Below are positions 1 through 13,400 of a DNA stretch of 64,000 nucleotides, one piece after another (positions within the stretch are counted from its first letter, which is position 1; every line of letters starts with the position of its first letter). Under the pieces are notes generated by a model, which saw only the letters and a list, made by a program, of their open reading frames with translations, was not told the origin of the DNA and ran no database searches. The position numbers were made by a program, and so were the translations under genes. This stretch comes from Labia minor. Lineage: Eukaryota > Arthropoda > Insecta > Dermaptera > Spongiphoridae. Location of the stretch: contig OY720348.1 in the NCBI GenBank assembly GCA_963082975.1, forward strand, positions 57,511,461 through 57,575,460, given 5' to 3'.

Positions 1-3
1 ATA

Positions 4-883
4 CACCCTTCATTCCAAAATAAACCGAACTTTAAAAAAAAATAGTAACACAAATTGAAAACTGGTATAAATTTTATGACATTTGGATGCATACAACAAA
101 AGTTATTGAGTTTCAAATGTCAGTGTGTTTTGTACATAGGTCGGAAAATAAGTTTCAAACGAAGAGCTGCAATTGATTTTTGTGTTAAACTTGGTAAAAC
201 TTTTACTGAAACGCACCAAATGCTACAAAATGCATATGGTGATGATTGTCTATCCCGTACGCAAGTTTACGAGTGGTTCGGGCGATTCAAATCGGGTAGA
301 GACGCTGGATGATGACGAAAGATCAGGCCGTCCCAGAAACGGATTATCGGAAGAAAATATCGATTCAAAAGGAATTATTCACAAAGAATTTGTTCCTCCT
401 GGCCAGACAGTCACTGGATAGTTTTATTTGGGCGTCATGAAGCGTTTGCTGGCAACAATTCGTCGTATTCGGCCAGAATATCGAGAAATCGGCATTTGGA
501 CTCTTTTGCACGATAATGCATCATCACATCGTTCGTGACTTGTAACTGAGTTTTTGGCCAAAAATAACCTTATTCCTTTGCATCATTTGCCCTATTCACC
601 AGATCTGGCTCCGTGCGACTTCTATCTATTCCCTAAACTGCATTGGGCGATGAAAGGAAAGTGGCACGTATCGATTGAAGCCATTGAGAAGGCGACGACC
701 GACGTCCTAAAGACCATTCCAATAAAGGACATGGAAAAGTCGTTTGACAACTTGTTGGAGCGTGCAAATTTGTATATCGATGCAGAAGGGGAATACATTG
801 ATTAATAAAAATGATTTGTTCCAAAATGTACATTATTTTTTTTGTTTATTTAAAAAGTTCGGTTTCTTTTGGAATGGAGGGTG
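4..883 (+). mobile_element. mariner transposon, internally deleted (copy 1)
   Basis: Terminal inverted repeats (CACCCTTCATTCC at the left, GGAATGGAGGGTG at the right) lie inside TA duplications at 2-3 and 884-885. The left half encodes a mariner helix-turn-helix domain (FCVKLGKTFTETHQML, then YEWFGRFKSGR). The right half carries the second and third catalytic regions (LLHDNASSH, YSPDLAPCDFYLF). The first catalytic aspartate region is deleted and there are in-frame stops and frame changes, so it cannot encode a transposase. It is shorter than a normal mariner of about 1.3 kb. A close relative is at 30177-31979 and shares the same central loss, so both probably descend from one deleted, non-autonomous lineage. 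Confidence 0.9.
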
Positions 884-1358
884 TAGAAATATCCCTAACC
901 GTGTCATATCATTCGGTTTTACCTTATGGGTTTATCACATGGAAGAAGTAGGTAAGTCAAATTACCTAAACCATGAAATAAATAATTTTATGGGTTGAAC
1001 AAACTCATATTTTATTTAAAAGAGGGAAATTTATTAAAGATTATGGTATATTGATTTAACTACTTCTTCTCTTCTATAGAATCTGGGCAAATTGATAACT
1101 ACATGCCCAATGTAGCATTGAAGTAAATTTTTTATCAATATATTATATATTAATATTGCACATTGTAAATTAAATAATATTTCAATTCTCTTTCATTAAA
1201 AAATATATATAGTGTCACATTTTAAATAGAAACAAAAGGTCAGTTAATTTTATGAACAATTGATATGATTAGTTACAAATTCCATCAATTTATCTAGTAA
1301 TAACAATTATTAATAATAATATTTAAATAATAATTTAAAACTTAATTATTGGTTGCAG

Positions 1359-1612
1359 GAATAACACTTTATGAGCTTCATGCAGCACTTATGGCGATTT
1401 GGAGTCGTAAATTTGAATCAACTGATAAAAAAGATCCTTTAATTAGAATTGAACTTTTAAAAGGATTACATGAAGTGATAATTAGTCTTTCAGAAGCAAA
1501 TATTATATTAAATTTTGAAGCTTCAGATTCTCCTGAAGGAAAAATAGGTATAGCAGCAAAGGAAGCACTTTGTGCTCTTAAAAATACATATAAAAAATTA
1601 GGAGGCCGATGA
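1359..1612 (+). CDS. terminal exon, SMYD/SmydA-like methyltransferase C-terminus
   Basis: The exon follows a TTGGTTGCAG acceptor and ends at TGA 1610-1612. It reads GITLYELHAALMAIWSRKF and continues through a helical segment containing LSEANIILNFEASDSPEGK. The YELH, EA..IL.FE and SPEG pattern is what I associate with the C-terminal helical/TPR-like region of arthropod SET-MYND (SmydA/msta) proteins; the catalytic SET domain is not in this window. A candidate upstream exon at 887-951 ends at G|GTAAGT and joins in phase to give MEEVGITLYE. The protein family is recognised from memory, so the assignment is tentative, but the splice site, the single open frame and the contrast with the surrounding AT-rich noise support a real exon. 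Confidence 0.5.
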
Positions 1613-3290
1613 TTCATTAAAAATTGTTATAAAAACACTAAATTATTTCTTCAACAATGGAATCAAAATTTTCATATTAAAATAAATTAATTTTTACTTG
1701 ATTTACAATCTATATAATGATTTGTTGCAAAATGTACATTGGTAATGAATAAATATATAATATTAAGAATATTGGTATATTATATATTATTAATATATTT
1801 ATATATATATACATATATATCAATATTGGCCAAAACAGAAAATTTTCTCTCTGAATCATATTTTAAAAAATTTACACATTTCATTTTCGATTTAATTAAA
1901 TAAATTTTACAAACTTTATTTATTTATTAACTCTTATTCTTTTCTAATGTGAATAGAACAAATTAATAAACATATAATTTGCCATCTCACAAAAGAAAAA
2001 TATATTAAATAAAAAAAAAAAATCAGTAAATAACACTTCAACATAATGTTTATCTGTAAAAAATAGTTACAATGCCTCAATATTGAATTTGAACTACAAT
2101 GGAATATCTCAGAGTTATATAAAGTTTCTTAAAAAAATCATCATAATTTTATATTAATTTATATATAAAATTGATCATTAATATTTGTTGAGATGTCTCA
2201 CTGTTAAATTTATCAATAAATAAGCATAAATATACATATCAAAAGCTGATTGATCTTTTCTAAACAGATGATTCAAAAAAAATTTATATATATATAAATA
2301 TTCGTTTAGGTTTCCGTGAATATTTTTAATATGAAAAGTTATTTTTCCAGGTTTATTTTCATGTTTCATTTGAAACATTGAAACAAATCTTACAATAAAA
2401 CGTGAAAATAACCTGGAAATAACTTCTCATAATATATAAATACTATATATAATCATGAAAAAAGTTTTAGATTTAACCCTTTTTGGAATGATGTATTTGT
2501 GTGTGTCTCTGTATGTTGTGATCTCCTTATTCTTGTTTCCACAAAACTTTTGAAAAGGTGATAAAAATGAAAATCAAAATAATCAAATTATTTTATACAA
2601 TATGATTTGGAAGGGATTCTTTTAAAGTAATTTAAGTTAATTTTACAAACTATTCTTAATAATTCAATGGGAATCCATTGAAAATTTGTACATATATTTT
2701 AAAATCCATCATAACAAAAAAATAAAATTCGTTTATTTTCGATAATCAGAAGCGATTGCTTACCTGATAATATTTTTAAAATGTTTGAAGAATCATATTC
2801 TTAATTCTTATCAGATCATATTCAAATAGAGATTTTCAATACTTTTATAAAAAAAATTATTTTAATTGTATCATGATCGCCTTGTATGTAAATTTTCATA
2901 TCACACTGATTCTGAAAAAATGGCAATTCAAAATGTATGTGTCTTGTATGTAGGTAATAATAATTTGATAGAACTATGGTATATTTTATTTGAATTATAA
3001 TTTAATATTTTTATTCTGTTACCACAATTTATATATCCTATTATATAAGTGATTTCTAGTCTTCGTCCGTTTTTTAACTAATCGAAATAAAAATCATTAT
3101 GTTGTCAATATACACCTTCTCTGTTTATATTAATGTAAATTAAAAAATAAATATAATGTATTTCAATAAAAATTAAAAGAAATGTATTGTATATTTTACT
3201 TGTTTTTTTGTCTAAATAGCATATATAATTAGGTCATAATTTATTCAAATAATCTATCTATATACAATCTATATATAAATTATTATTATT
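1613..3290. other. AT-rich stretch, no gene seen
   Basis: This contains the probable 3' end of the SMYD-like gene (AATAAA-type sequences around 1680) followed by low-complexity AT sequence. Short open frames here have no recognisable similarity. Confidence 0.5.
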
Positions 3291-3299
3291 ATTATTTGC

Positions 3300-3426
3300 G
3301 GATAGACCCTGAGGATCACGCAGAGCTTTAAAGAGAAATTATTAATTATTAATGAATTTCCTTAGGCCCGAACAGGACTCTTCAATGTGGTAGACTGTCG
3401 TGCTAACCACTAAACCATTGAAGAAT
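3300..3426 (-). mobile_element. tRNA-derived SINE
   Basis: Read on the minus strand, 3400-3417 is TGGTTTAGTGGTTAGCAC, a very good RNA polymerase III A box of tRNA type. A degenerate B box (GTCCTGTTCGGGCC) follows at about 3365-3380. The body continues to a GATCCTCAGGGTCTATCCGC block. An intact tRNA cloverleaf is not evident, so this is a tRNA-derived SINE rather than a tRNA gene. Confidence 0.55.
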
Positions 3427-4059
3427 TATAATATATATAAATATTATATAGCTAAAAATTAGCATGTAGAGATATGATCCCTCATTAACAACAAATCCCA
3501 AGCTGATTTATTTATTTTACCATTCTTTTATTAGAATAAAGGGAAATTAAAATTTTAAAATACCTGCTGCCTGCTTCTTACTCTCTGATGTTGAAGAGAG
3601 TTAGAATTTTATTACGTGGCCATAAACTCTAAGTACTAGCCTTTAGGGAGAATATATATGTGCATTGATTTAGGTGGGAATAGGTATGAGAAAGAGTGAA
3701 ATTACACGTGAATCTTAAAGGTTCAAATACCCCTGACGAATAGCATTTGTAAATACAAAGCAATATATATATATATCTTATAAGATGAAAGTATATATAT
3801 ATTAAGTATTTATGCTTATAAGATAGCTAAGTTTATAATAGTTTAGTGATTATCAATCTCTCTCTCTCTTTCTCTCCCTCAATTTATTTAAAGTAAATTT
3901 ATAATAACATTATATATACTGTTTTTTTTTTGATTTAGATATAATCAACAAAAATTTATATTAAAAAAAACACCAAATATATTTACAAAGCTATTTTAAA
4001 CTTAATAATGAAAATTATATAAAGTTGTATATATATGTATATTAAAATATAAATATAAT

Positions 4060-7000
4060 TTAATTAAGTGATGTTGATTGTTGCCTTGGAATCATAACCC
4101 AACCATCTTCATCATTTCTAGATCTGATACCTTGCTGTCTATTCATAAGTTCCAATTGTTTAATAAGATTTCGGCGAAGTGCCATCAAATTTTCCTATAA
4201 ATTGAAATAACGATAGTTAGAAATAAAAATAATTATTATAGATTATAATATTATGAAATAAAGAATAAAACATCAAATAAGGCTTACTTCAGACTTATTT
4301 TCAAGTTTTATTGTAAATTTATTTAGGAGGGGAATATATATCAAACAATTTACAATTATAATTTCTGATTATAAATTTACAATCTGATTAATTAAAAATA
4401 AAATATTTTATTAAAAATTTTTTCAATACATTCTATAAATCAAAATATATATATAATATTAATAAAATTTTAAATAATGAATTAATTTGAATTATTGTAA
4501 AGTTATTTTTATTGATTATAGAATAATAACAGTGTGGTTCTCAATAAGACAGACCTGTTATTAGATTTTTGAAATTTTAAAAAAATATTAATATTAATCC
4601 CTACATTAAGAATGAACATCATTTTATAATAAACACAAAATATATATTTATCATATTTATAAGTTAAGTGGCAATTGCCTGTCTTGGTTAGAATTTTAAA
4701 ACTAACCTTCTCATCTTCCAATGTTCTTAAATTTTCTTCATGTTGTTCTAAATCAAAATCATCCATATGACTATATACTTGAGTTTCATTAATTTGATCT
4801 TCTAATTGGTCCATATATTCAGTTAAATACGTTATCTCATTTTGAACTTTGAAATACTCTTCAGCCAGCTAAATATACACAAGAGAATTTCTATAATTTC
4901 TCTGACATTTATCGAAAATTCTGATTAATTAACCTCTTTATGTTGATTAAAAATTTCAACCGATTGTGGACATGACATGTTAGGTGGAACCGGATGTAAA
5001 TGAGGATCCAACATAAGAAATAGACTTCCTTCTTGTTGAGCAGTTTCGTTTACAATTGTTTTAGTAGTATTATTCGTTTCTGAAACAAATATATGAATAT
5101 ACATTAATAAATAAAAAATTCACTCCAATTTTTATTTATTTGCGCATAATATAAACCAGGGGTTCCCAAAGTGCGGCCCGTGGGCCAAATGCAGCCCGCG
5201 AACCCTTTGAATGTAGCCCGTGAATTAATCTGATGGTTTATATTTTTATTAATATTAGTTTTATTTAGACAAATACTCCTTATTTTTTGGCCCGCAAGTA
5301 TTTTGGGGTATACTAAATTGGCCCGCCTAGCAAGAACTTTGGGAACCTCTGATATAAACAGTCGTAATTTAAATAGACGTTTCGGCCCCGGGCTGTAGTA
5401 CGAACTAGACGAGATTTAGTGTCACTGTCGAGGATTCTTCAGAGCTTCCGAATGCAGTAAGTCAAAAAGATTACCCCCTCCCAGTCAATCCAAAACACCA
5501 ACATTGACTCTTGGTCACACAGTCTAAGACCTAGAATTCCAAAAATTTCCTCCTCAAAATTCCCTTGAAATGGCGCCAAAATGGCCGCCGAATAATCTAG
5601 ACACTAATCTCACAAAAACATGGGTAAATAACCCAAAAATAACTTTACATAATAAAAACTTTCACAGAAGGTTAAACAAACTTATTATATATATTTAAAA
5701 TAAACCGGGGTCGATTTGTATTTTACAATTTTTTTTTTTTTTGACAAATCATAATATAATTAATTTATTACATTTTCATAATTAATCTCATAATTTTATA
5801 GACATAGTTCATATTTTTAGGATTAAAAACAAACTGAGAGGCTCAAAATTAACTCCTGATTATGGTTAAATTAACTATATCATATATGCTTTGTCAAAAA
5901 ATTGACCCACTCCTGTATATAACATTAAAAAGAAAAATCCTTGGGTAATGCGTTTTAGGATTAGTGTTAGTATTACTTTGAACAAAATATTGAATATTTA
6001 TGAGGTTCTTTTCTAATGGATTCTATGTTTGTATTCTTTGAATTCTATTATTATTATTATTATTATTATTATTAAAATTCATGAGGGGTGCATAAAAATG
6101 TATAAACAAGTTGAAAATAATTAATGTTTATATTAATTAAATAAATAAATGAAATAAATAAATAAAATAAATAAAATAAATAAAATAAATAAAATAAATA
6201 AAATAAATAAAATAAATAAAATAAATAAATAAATAAATAAAATAAATAAATAATAGAAAAAAAAATATATTTTTTTTAAAATAATTTAACTTCAGCCATG
6301 ACCGAGGATTTAAAGAGCTGAAATTGTATTATTACCTGAAGATGAAAAAAAATGGATGGTGTAGAGTTGATTGTGATGATAGATAGAAATCCCAGGTCTC
6401 GGTTTTAGGGATTTTTTATACTATAATTTTAATTCTTTATATATATATTATAGTCGGCATAAAAATTATTATTGTAGGAAGCGCTTTGAGTTCCGGGGAT
6501 TTGTTCCAACTAACTCCCCCCCCCTCCCTCCCTCTCGAGGCCACTGATGATGGATTATACATATAAACTCTCTATATGAAACATTTTCCACTATACTATA
6601 GTACCCCTTATTCAAATCGAAGATATTATATAAGATAGATCATTTGTAGCAAATTTGTTTTAATAATATTTAAAATATAATTGGATTTTTTTTTTTGTCT
6701 TATAGTAATAATATTGAAACTTGGTTAAAAGGTAACAGTGAGTTCATATATATATATAAAAAAAAAAAATAATAAACCGTAGTAGCTTGAAGTAGTAGGA
6801 TTACTCACTAAGCACGATCCAGGTGCAATGGAGAGCTTGACAATCGCACATGGCGAAGAAACACCAAGAAATCTATGGAAGCCCCTCAATGGCGGGGCCC
6901 CACGATGATAAATCAAGCGATGTGACTCACAAGAGAGCGCAACAGCGGCTGGCTAAAAATGGCCTGGGGTCGTACGAACAACTTCGAGAGTGCGACTAAA

Positions 7001-7394
7001 CGGGGAAGCTTGAAAGCTTGTCGGTGAATCACTTTGACCTCTGCCAACGAGCCTGACTTTCTCGAAAAATTTGTTTTTATCTCAGCTTTAACATGATGCT
7101 ATTTTTAATCAAATTATTATTATTGTTTTGTTTTTGTTTTTTTCTTAATTAGGGAATTTAAATATTATCCTATTATGGTAATAATTTTTTTTTTAATATA
7201 AATCAATATTAAAAAAATAATATTATTATTGAATATTTTATGTAGGATATATATATATACAAAAATTGAGTGGAGCCGTTTTACTGATCATACAACACTT
7301 TTACCTCGCTTAGACGGGAACCGACTTGATAGGCGCTGTCCTTTCGTAGGATATATATATATATATATTATGCCTCCTATATTTATATATATAA

Positions 7395-7431
<37 letters not shown>

Positions 7432-10400
7432 TAATAAAAAATCAATTTATAAATATATATGTGATGTAATAAATTTTTTCAATAATATTTATTTATTTAT
7501 ATAAATCAATATCACTAAAATATAACTAAACTAGATTAAGATGCATAAATTTTGGCTACAAATGTGTTTTGAATTTATCTAGAACCCAGATACCGAGAAG
7601 TAATTTTATGTGGGTACAGATAATTTGTTTCGAGATTTATATAAAATAAAACCCATAATCCTTACCAATTGCTTTATTTTAATTTTTACTTACAAATGAA
7701 TAGTAAATACAAAAGCTATACAATATTTGTATTAAAAAATCAATTAGAGAATCCAGTTTTTTTTTTTTTTAAAAAAAGTTGTTGAAATTTTATTGTTTAT
7801 TTCAATTTTTAAATTAATTAAAAATTAACTGAATTGGAAAAGTGAATTTATTTCTATCGTAATCAGATTCCTTAAGTTGTCCCTCTTATGAGACAGCTCC
7901 ACCCAATTCCTTTCCTCACCCAACTCCTTATTTTAGTCTATCGTTCTCTTTGTCTACCCACCAGGGGTTTCCCTATAAATGCATTTTTTACCAAACTTTT
8001 CCCAATTTAACTTTACAACAACCTTTTCGACATCATTATGTCTATTGTTAGCATATATAGAAGGCATGTTATTTACATTAAGAACAATATATAAAATATT
8101 AACTATATTAACTATTCATTTATCAATATAATAAGGTGACCATTCGTACTGGTTTTACCAGTACAGTACTGGTTTTTTGGCATTGGTCCTGGATAGTTGT
8201 AAACAAAAACCAGTACAAAATTCAAAGTTTAACATAAAAAAAAAAGTAACATGTGCAGCATCGTACACGTGGCGGAAGTGAAATTTCTTACAATCTAGAG
8301 AATAAGAGAAATTTTAGTTGAGAGTGTGAGTGAGAGAGAAATAGAGAAAAAGAAAGGGATCATTTCGAAAGACATATAACAGTATAAAATTTTCGTAACA
8401 AATATTCGCTTTATTATTATTATTATCTACTCTATCATCATATCTACATTGCCTGTACTATTGTCGGTTGGTGCTTCAATTGGTAATACTGATATTAATG
8501 GCTTGTGATAACTAAAATAAGATATATATGTTCGTGATTCGATATTTTCTATATAACGTGTAAAAACAGCATCTATTGTAGTTCCAGATTTTGTTGTTGA
8601 TTCCTTGGGATCGTTATTTATAAGCAGACCAAATGTTTCTCGAAGAAAGTTGATCAACGGCAACGAATCATCAGATCCAAAATTTACATTAAAATCTCCC
8701 CCGAGAATTAGAGGGATTTTATCTTCGCCTCGTTCAAGTGCATTTGCACCTGTGTGGCTATAAACCAGTAGTGAACGGTGTATGAAATAAATAATATCGT
8801 CTAAATTTTGATTTGGTGAGATATAGATGGCTGCGATGACAATAATTTTTCCATTGTGAGTTTGACATTCTGCAATGCAAACATCGCCAACTGGTGTCAC
8901 CGTTGATGAATATGACAGTGACTGCCTTGCAATAATTTCCATGTTTGGTGTAACGATATTCTAAGGTCTAGGCTATACGTACTCGCGCGCATGCGCGTCA
9001 TACTATATTCTCTTCTCTGTTGCTCGTACGATGCTTCCTAAACTATTCCCTCTTCAAGGAACTTGGACTTTGGACCTAGCGTATGAGTGGGGATTAGAAC
9101 GAAAGACCGCACAAAAGGGAGACGCAGATAGCCTAAACTGTATAGCTCTCTTTCTCATTCTCACTCGTTATATATCTTTTTTCTCTCTTGCGTTACGAAA
9201 TCTCAAAACGTTACATTTCTCTCAATTCACTCTCCATTCTCGACCAAATGTCAGGACGCCGCTAAAGAAGTTTCACTTCAATAATTTATTAATTTGAGTA
9301 ATGGCATCAAAACGACGTAAATGTGTTTTCAATGACGAGTTGAAAGCGAAATATACATTCATAAAAATATATCGTGATGACAATAGCGAGGTGGAATGTT
9401 TAAAATGCAGAAGTGTATTTTCTATTTCGAATAGTGGAAAAAGTGATATTGAAAACCACCTACAAACGGCCAAACATAAACGGGCCGTCTCCGCTAGTAT
9501 TTCTAGTACGAGTGTAACATCATATTTTAAAAAAATAAAATTTGAAGACACTGAAAAGAAACTAGCTATAGCCGAAGGTTTATGGGCGTACCACACAGTC
9601 ATGCACAATCATTCCTTTAGATCGATGGATTGTACGTGCAAATTAATTAAAACATGTTTCGACACTAAATTTACATGTTCTAGAACAAAATGTGAGGCAA
9701 ACTCAACTAACCCATGAAAATATTCAAGTTTGCAGTGACTACATTCTTCAAAATTATGCTGACACAAATTTAATAGAATGCGACCTGTTCGATGAAATTT
9801 CCTTTGTTATCAAATATGTTACTGACATAAAAATATCTCACTGGAGAGAAAATAATGTGTCGGTATCGGACAGATGGATCGAAATATTCAAAGCTTTGAA
9901 AGAAAATGATGTTGCTGCTAAAAATATTGGTATATTAGTTGAATACTGTCTTTGCCTACCAGGTACAAATGCACCTGCCGAACGTGTTTTTAATTTAATG
10001 AATTATATGTGGTCCAGTGAAAAGACACAATTAAATGTTGAAACTTTGAAATGTTTGCTAGTTACTAAATACAATTTTAATCAAACTTGTATGGAATTCT
10101 ACGAAAACATTCAAGGAAATGATTCATTATTGAAAGCGATTCACTCGCTAATACTGTAAAAGTAAAATTTCAGAATAAATATTTTGCATAAAAATAATTT
10201 TTGTTTATAATATTTTTGTTTATAAATTATATCTAGTAATATCTCCCTATCTCTCGCCCCCACCCCCCCCCAGTCAACAAAAAAAAATGTACTGGTTTTT
10301 GCTTTCTAAAAAATGGTCACCTTAATATAAATTATAAAATTGCTAAGGCATTTATTAACGGGATAATAATGTATATGGATCTCAATATTTTAATTTATTA

Positions 10401-13400
10401 GAAATTTGGGAGATATTTCCTGGTATAGTAAATGGTAGTGGAAAAACAAAAACATGGTTTAAATTAATATATAAGAAAAAAATTATCTATCTATCTATCA
10501 CTGTGACTCTACGGAACTCAGAAGTTCTTGGTCGCAGCAACCACACCCCTCCAAGTATTCCTATTCTGAGCCACTCTCCTATCCTATCCTCTCCCATCTC
10601 TCTCGCGTCCCTTCCCACATTACCGACCCACCGTGTCCTTAGTCATCCAAGTGGACGTTTCCCACTCGGTCTCCCTACCAATATATTTTTTGCCATTCTA
10701 TCTTCTCCCATTCTAGCCACGTGTCTTGCCCACCCTAGCCTTCTCGATTTTATAATTCTAACTATATCTGGAGATGCATAGAGGTCATGCAATTCCTCGT
10801 TATGCAATCTTCGCCATACCCCGTTGATCTAATCTTTTTTTGGCCCATAAATGCTTCGCAAAATCCTATTCTCAAATACTCTAAATCTACTCTCGTCACC
10901 TAAGGTCATAGACCATGCCTCACATCCATATAATACAACCGGTAAAATAATTGTTTTAAATATTTTAACTTTTATCCCCTTTGATATTAATTTTGATGCG
11001 ATAAGCCCCTTTATTGCATGATAACAGGCGTTTCCCGATTGTAATCTAGCTTTTACTCATCTCGAATATTATTATCTTTCGTTATCACAGAACCTAAGTA
11101 TTTAAATTTTTCTACATTTTCAAATTCTCTATCTTGTATATTAAGATTTTGTGTGTTAATACTATTCCTCTCTGTTACTTAATACTTTGTCTTAGCATTA
11201 TTAATTTCTAGTCCCACCTCTTTTCCTGCTTCAATTAATTTTTCTAGAAAAAAATTATAAATATTTTATTTTAAAAATCAATAATATATAAATAAAATTT
11301 TATATTTGTTAGTTTCTGTATTAATAGACTAGGAAATAATGCCGAATGATATAGAAATTAATTTAATCATATATTGAAATTAATAAGGAAAATTTTAAGA
11401 AATTTTCACTACCAATATTCTAAATATCATATAAAATAATCTTCTCTCTGTTGAAAGGGAATCATAATTTAAGATTTATCGTCCTTCTCCCACACTCCAC
11501 CCAAAAACATGCTTAAATAATTGAAGGTACTCACCAGGATAATTTTCTAACATTTCAGCAATAAAAGGGGGATAATTATCTGTTGAATCTCCATATAAAT
11601 GAAGCGCGACAGGATTATTAATATTTTTCCAACTATCCTAAAATAACCAAATTTACAAATATACAAATGAAAATGAATTAAAATTACGAATTTATACTTA
11701 CAACTTCAATTTCTAAAGGTGTAGACATTGTCTTATCAAGACTAGATTTTTTTCCAGAATAATTAGGAATATTATAACATGTATTTTGATGTGTATATAT
11801 GTCATCTCCTATAAATAATTTTTTTTTATTTTATTAATCAATAGATTTTCAAAAGTAAATGATCTAAGTTATCTTACTTATTGATTCATTAGATTTTAGA
11901 GAAGTATTCATCATATCCTCTTGATCTAAATCATAACCTAATAAAAAAAAAGAAATAAAATATTTAAAAAAATCTTTTTATTAAAAATGATTGTCGTTTG
12001 TGTAATTTTTTCAATTTAATCATTGAGATAGAAATAATAGAATAGCAATTGATATTAAGGAAAAGATATGTTTGATAAGAGTTTCAATGTCTTATATTTA
12101 TATTAAAGTAATAAATTTTAGTATCGCTTATGAAAGGAGGATATTGCAGTAAATCACTACAAGAGTGATAACAAATAACGGATTTGTACAATTTAGATTT
12201 TAATTTAATGTTTTTTATGTAAGGAGAGTGGCTGTTCTTGAACAGATAAAGTTTATAATAAATAAATTAGAATTATTACTTTGCGTTTCTTTTGTAGTAT
12301 ATTTTACAGGGACATCATAATCGTTAAAATAAATAAATAATTTTGACATAATATCAACAACTTCATCCATGGGAGGTCTATTTTCAGGTAGTTGATCCCA
12401 GCACCTTTAACATATAAGAAAATAATGAAAAATAAGTTGACCTGTGGCCAGGTCCGAACCGACCGACGGTTTGAAATAAATTAATTTCCAGCTACAGAAA
12501 CAATTTCAAATAATTTTCATATATCTATTAATGTAATAAAAAACAGATATGGATACATAAATAATAAATATAAACATTTTTAATTTTCTTTTATTTATAA
12601 TATATATGCAAGACCAGGCTGTGACGTCATGAATGGCTGGATGACGTCATATAATTTTAAATCAAGAAAAAACTAATAAATATGATTTTTCTCGAGGATA
12701 AAACCAATACAAAGTGCATGATTCGTGGTGATATATAAAAAAATCTCCTTTGGTGTGAAAATAACCCTTTCCTTCCTATCGTCGATCGCTAATACTACCA
12801 CTTCCGGTTTCCGGAATTGCACCAAAAGTTGATCAATTCATCCCACTGATGCATTAAGTAAATATACCAAATTTCATCAAAATCGGTTGAGCCGTTCAGG
12901 CTGTACACATCTATACGGACGGACAGACGGACGGACAGACGGACAGACATCATGCTAAAAATACTTTTTTCTGTTTAGAAAATGCATGATTCGTGGAGAT
13001 ATGTAAAAATCTCCACATGTGAAATTTGGTGTGAAAACAATACCTCCCTTACTATCGTCGGTCGGTAAAAAAATGATAAAAATTTATGTACTACTATAAC
13101 TAAGACTTAGTGACTTTTGTTTTAAAAATTCGCCTGTTTTATAATCATTTGTTTATAAGTTGGTATGACTGTCCTTGAAATCTGTCTAAAGTTTTATATG
13201 ATTTGTAAAATTAGAAATCATAGCGTCTTTATTAATCAAGCAAAAAATTACATTAAATTTTGTTTAAAAAATGAAATTTCTTGTGCTGAAAAGTGTTAAG
13301 GTGAAACAAACGAAATCATAAGAAAATTCTCAGACAGACATACCAACTTAAAAACAAAAGATAATAAAGAGCGCGGATTTTTAAAACAAAAAGTTTTGGC

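Larger units (their letters stand above)
8133..10323 (+). mobile_element. hAT element with BED-finger transposase relic
   Basis: The ends are AAGGTGACCATTCGTACTGG and the inverse of GGTCACCTT (AATGGTCACCTT, with ACTGGTTTTT repeats beneath both ends). The flanks AATATAAT (8125-8132) and AATATAAA (10324-10331) form an 8-bp target duplication with one mismatch, as expected of hAT. It lies in TAK1 intron 9. Inside are an antisense endonuclease-like ORF (8427-8942) and a transposase relic (9301-10159). Confidence 0.85.

Noticed and set aside
1081..1124. Mini-exon ESGQIDNYMPNVALK between the two SMYD-like candidate exons
   Set aside because: The acceptor joins in phase from 951, but no donor keeps the frame into 1359. 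Skipping it gives a clean in-phase junction.
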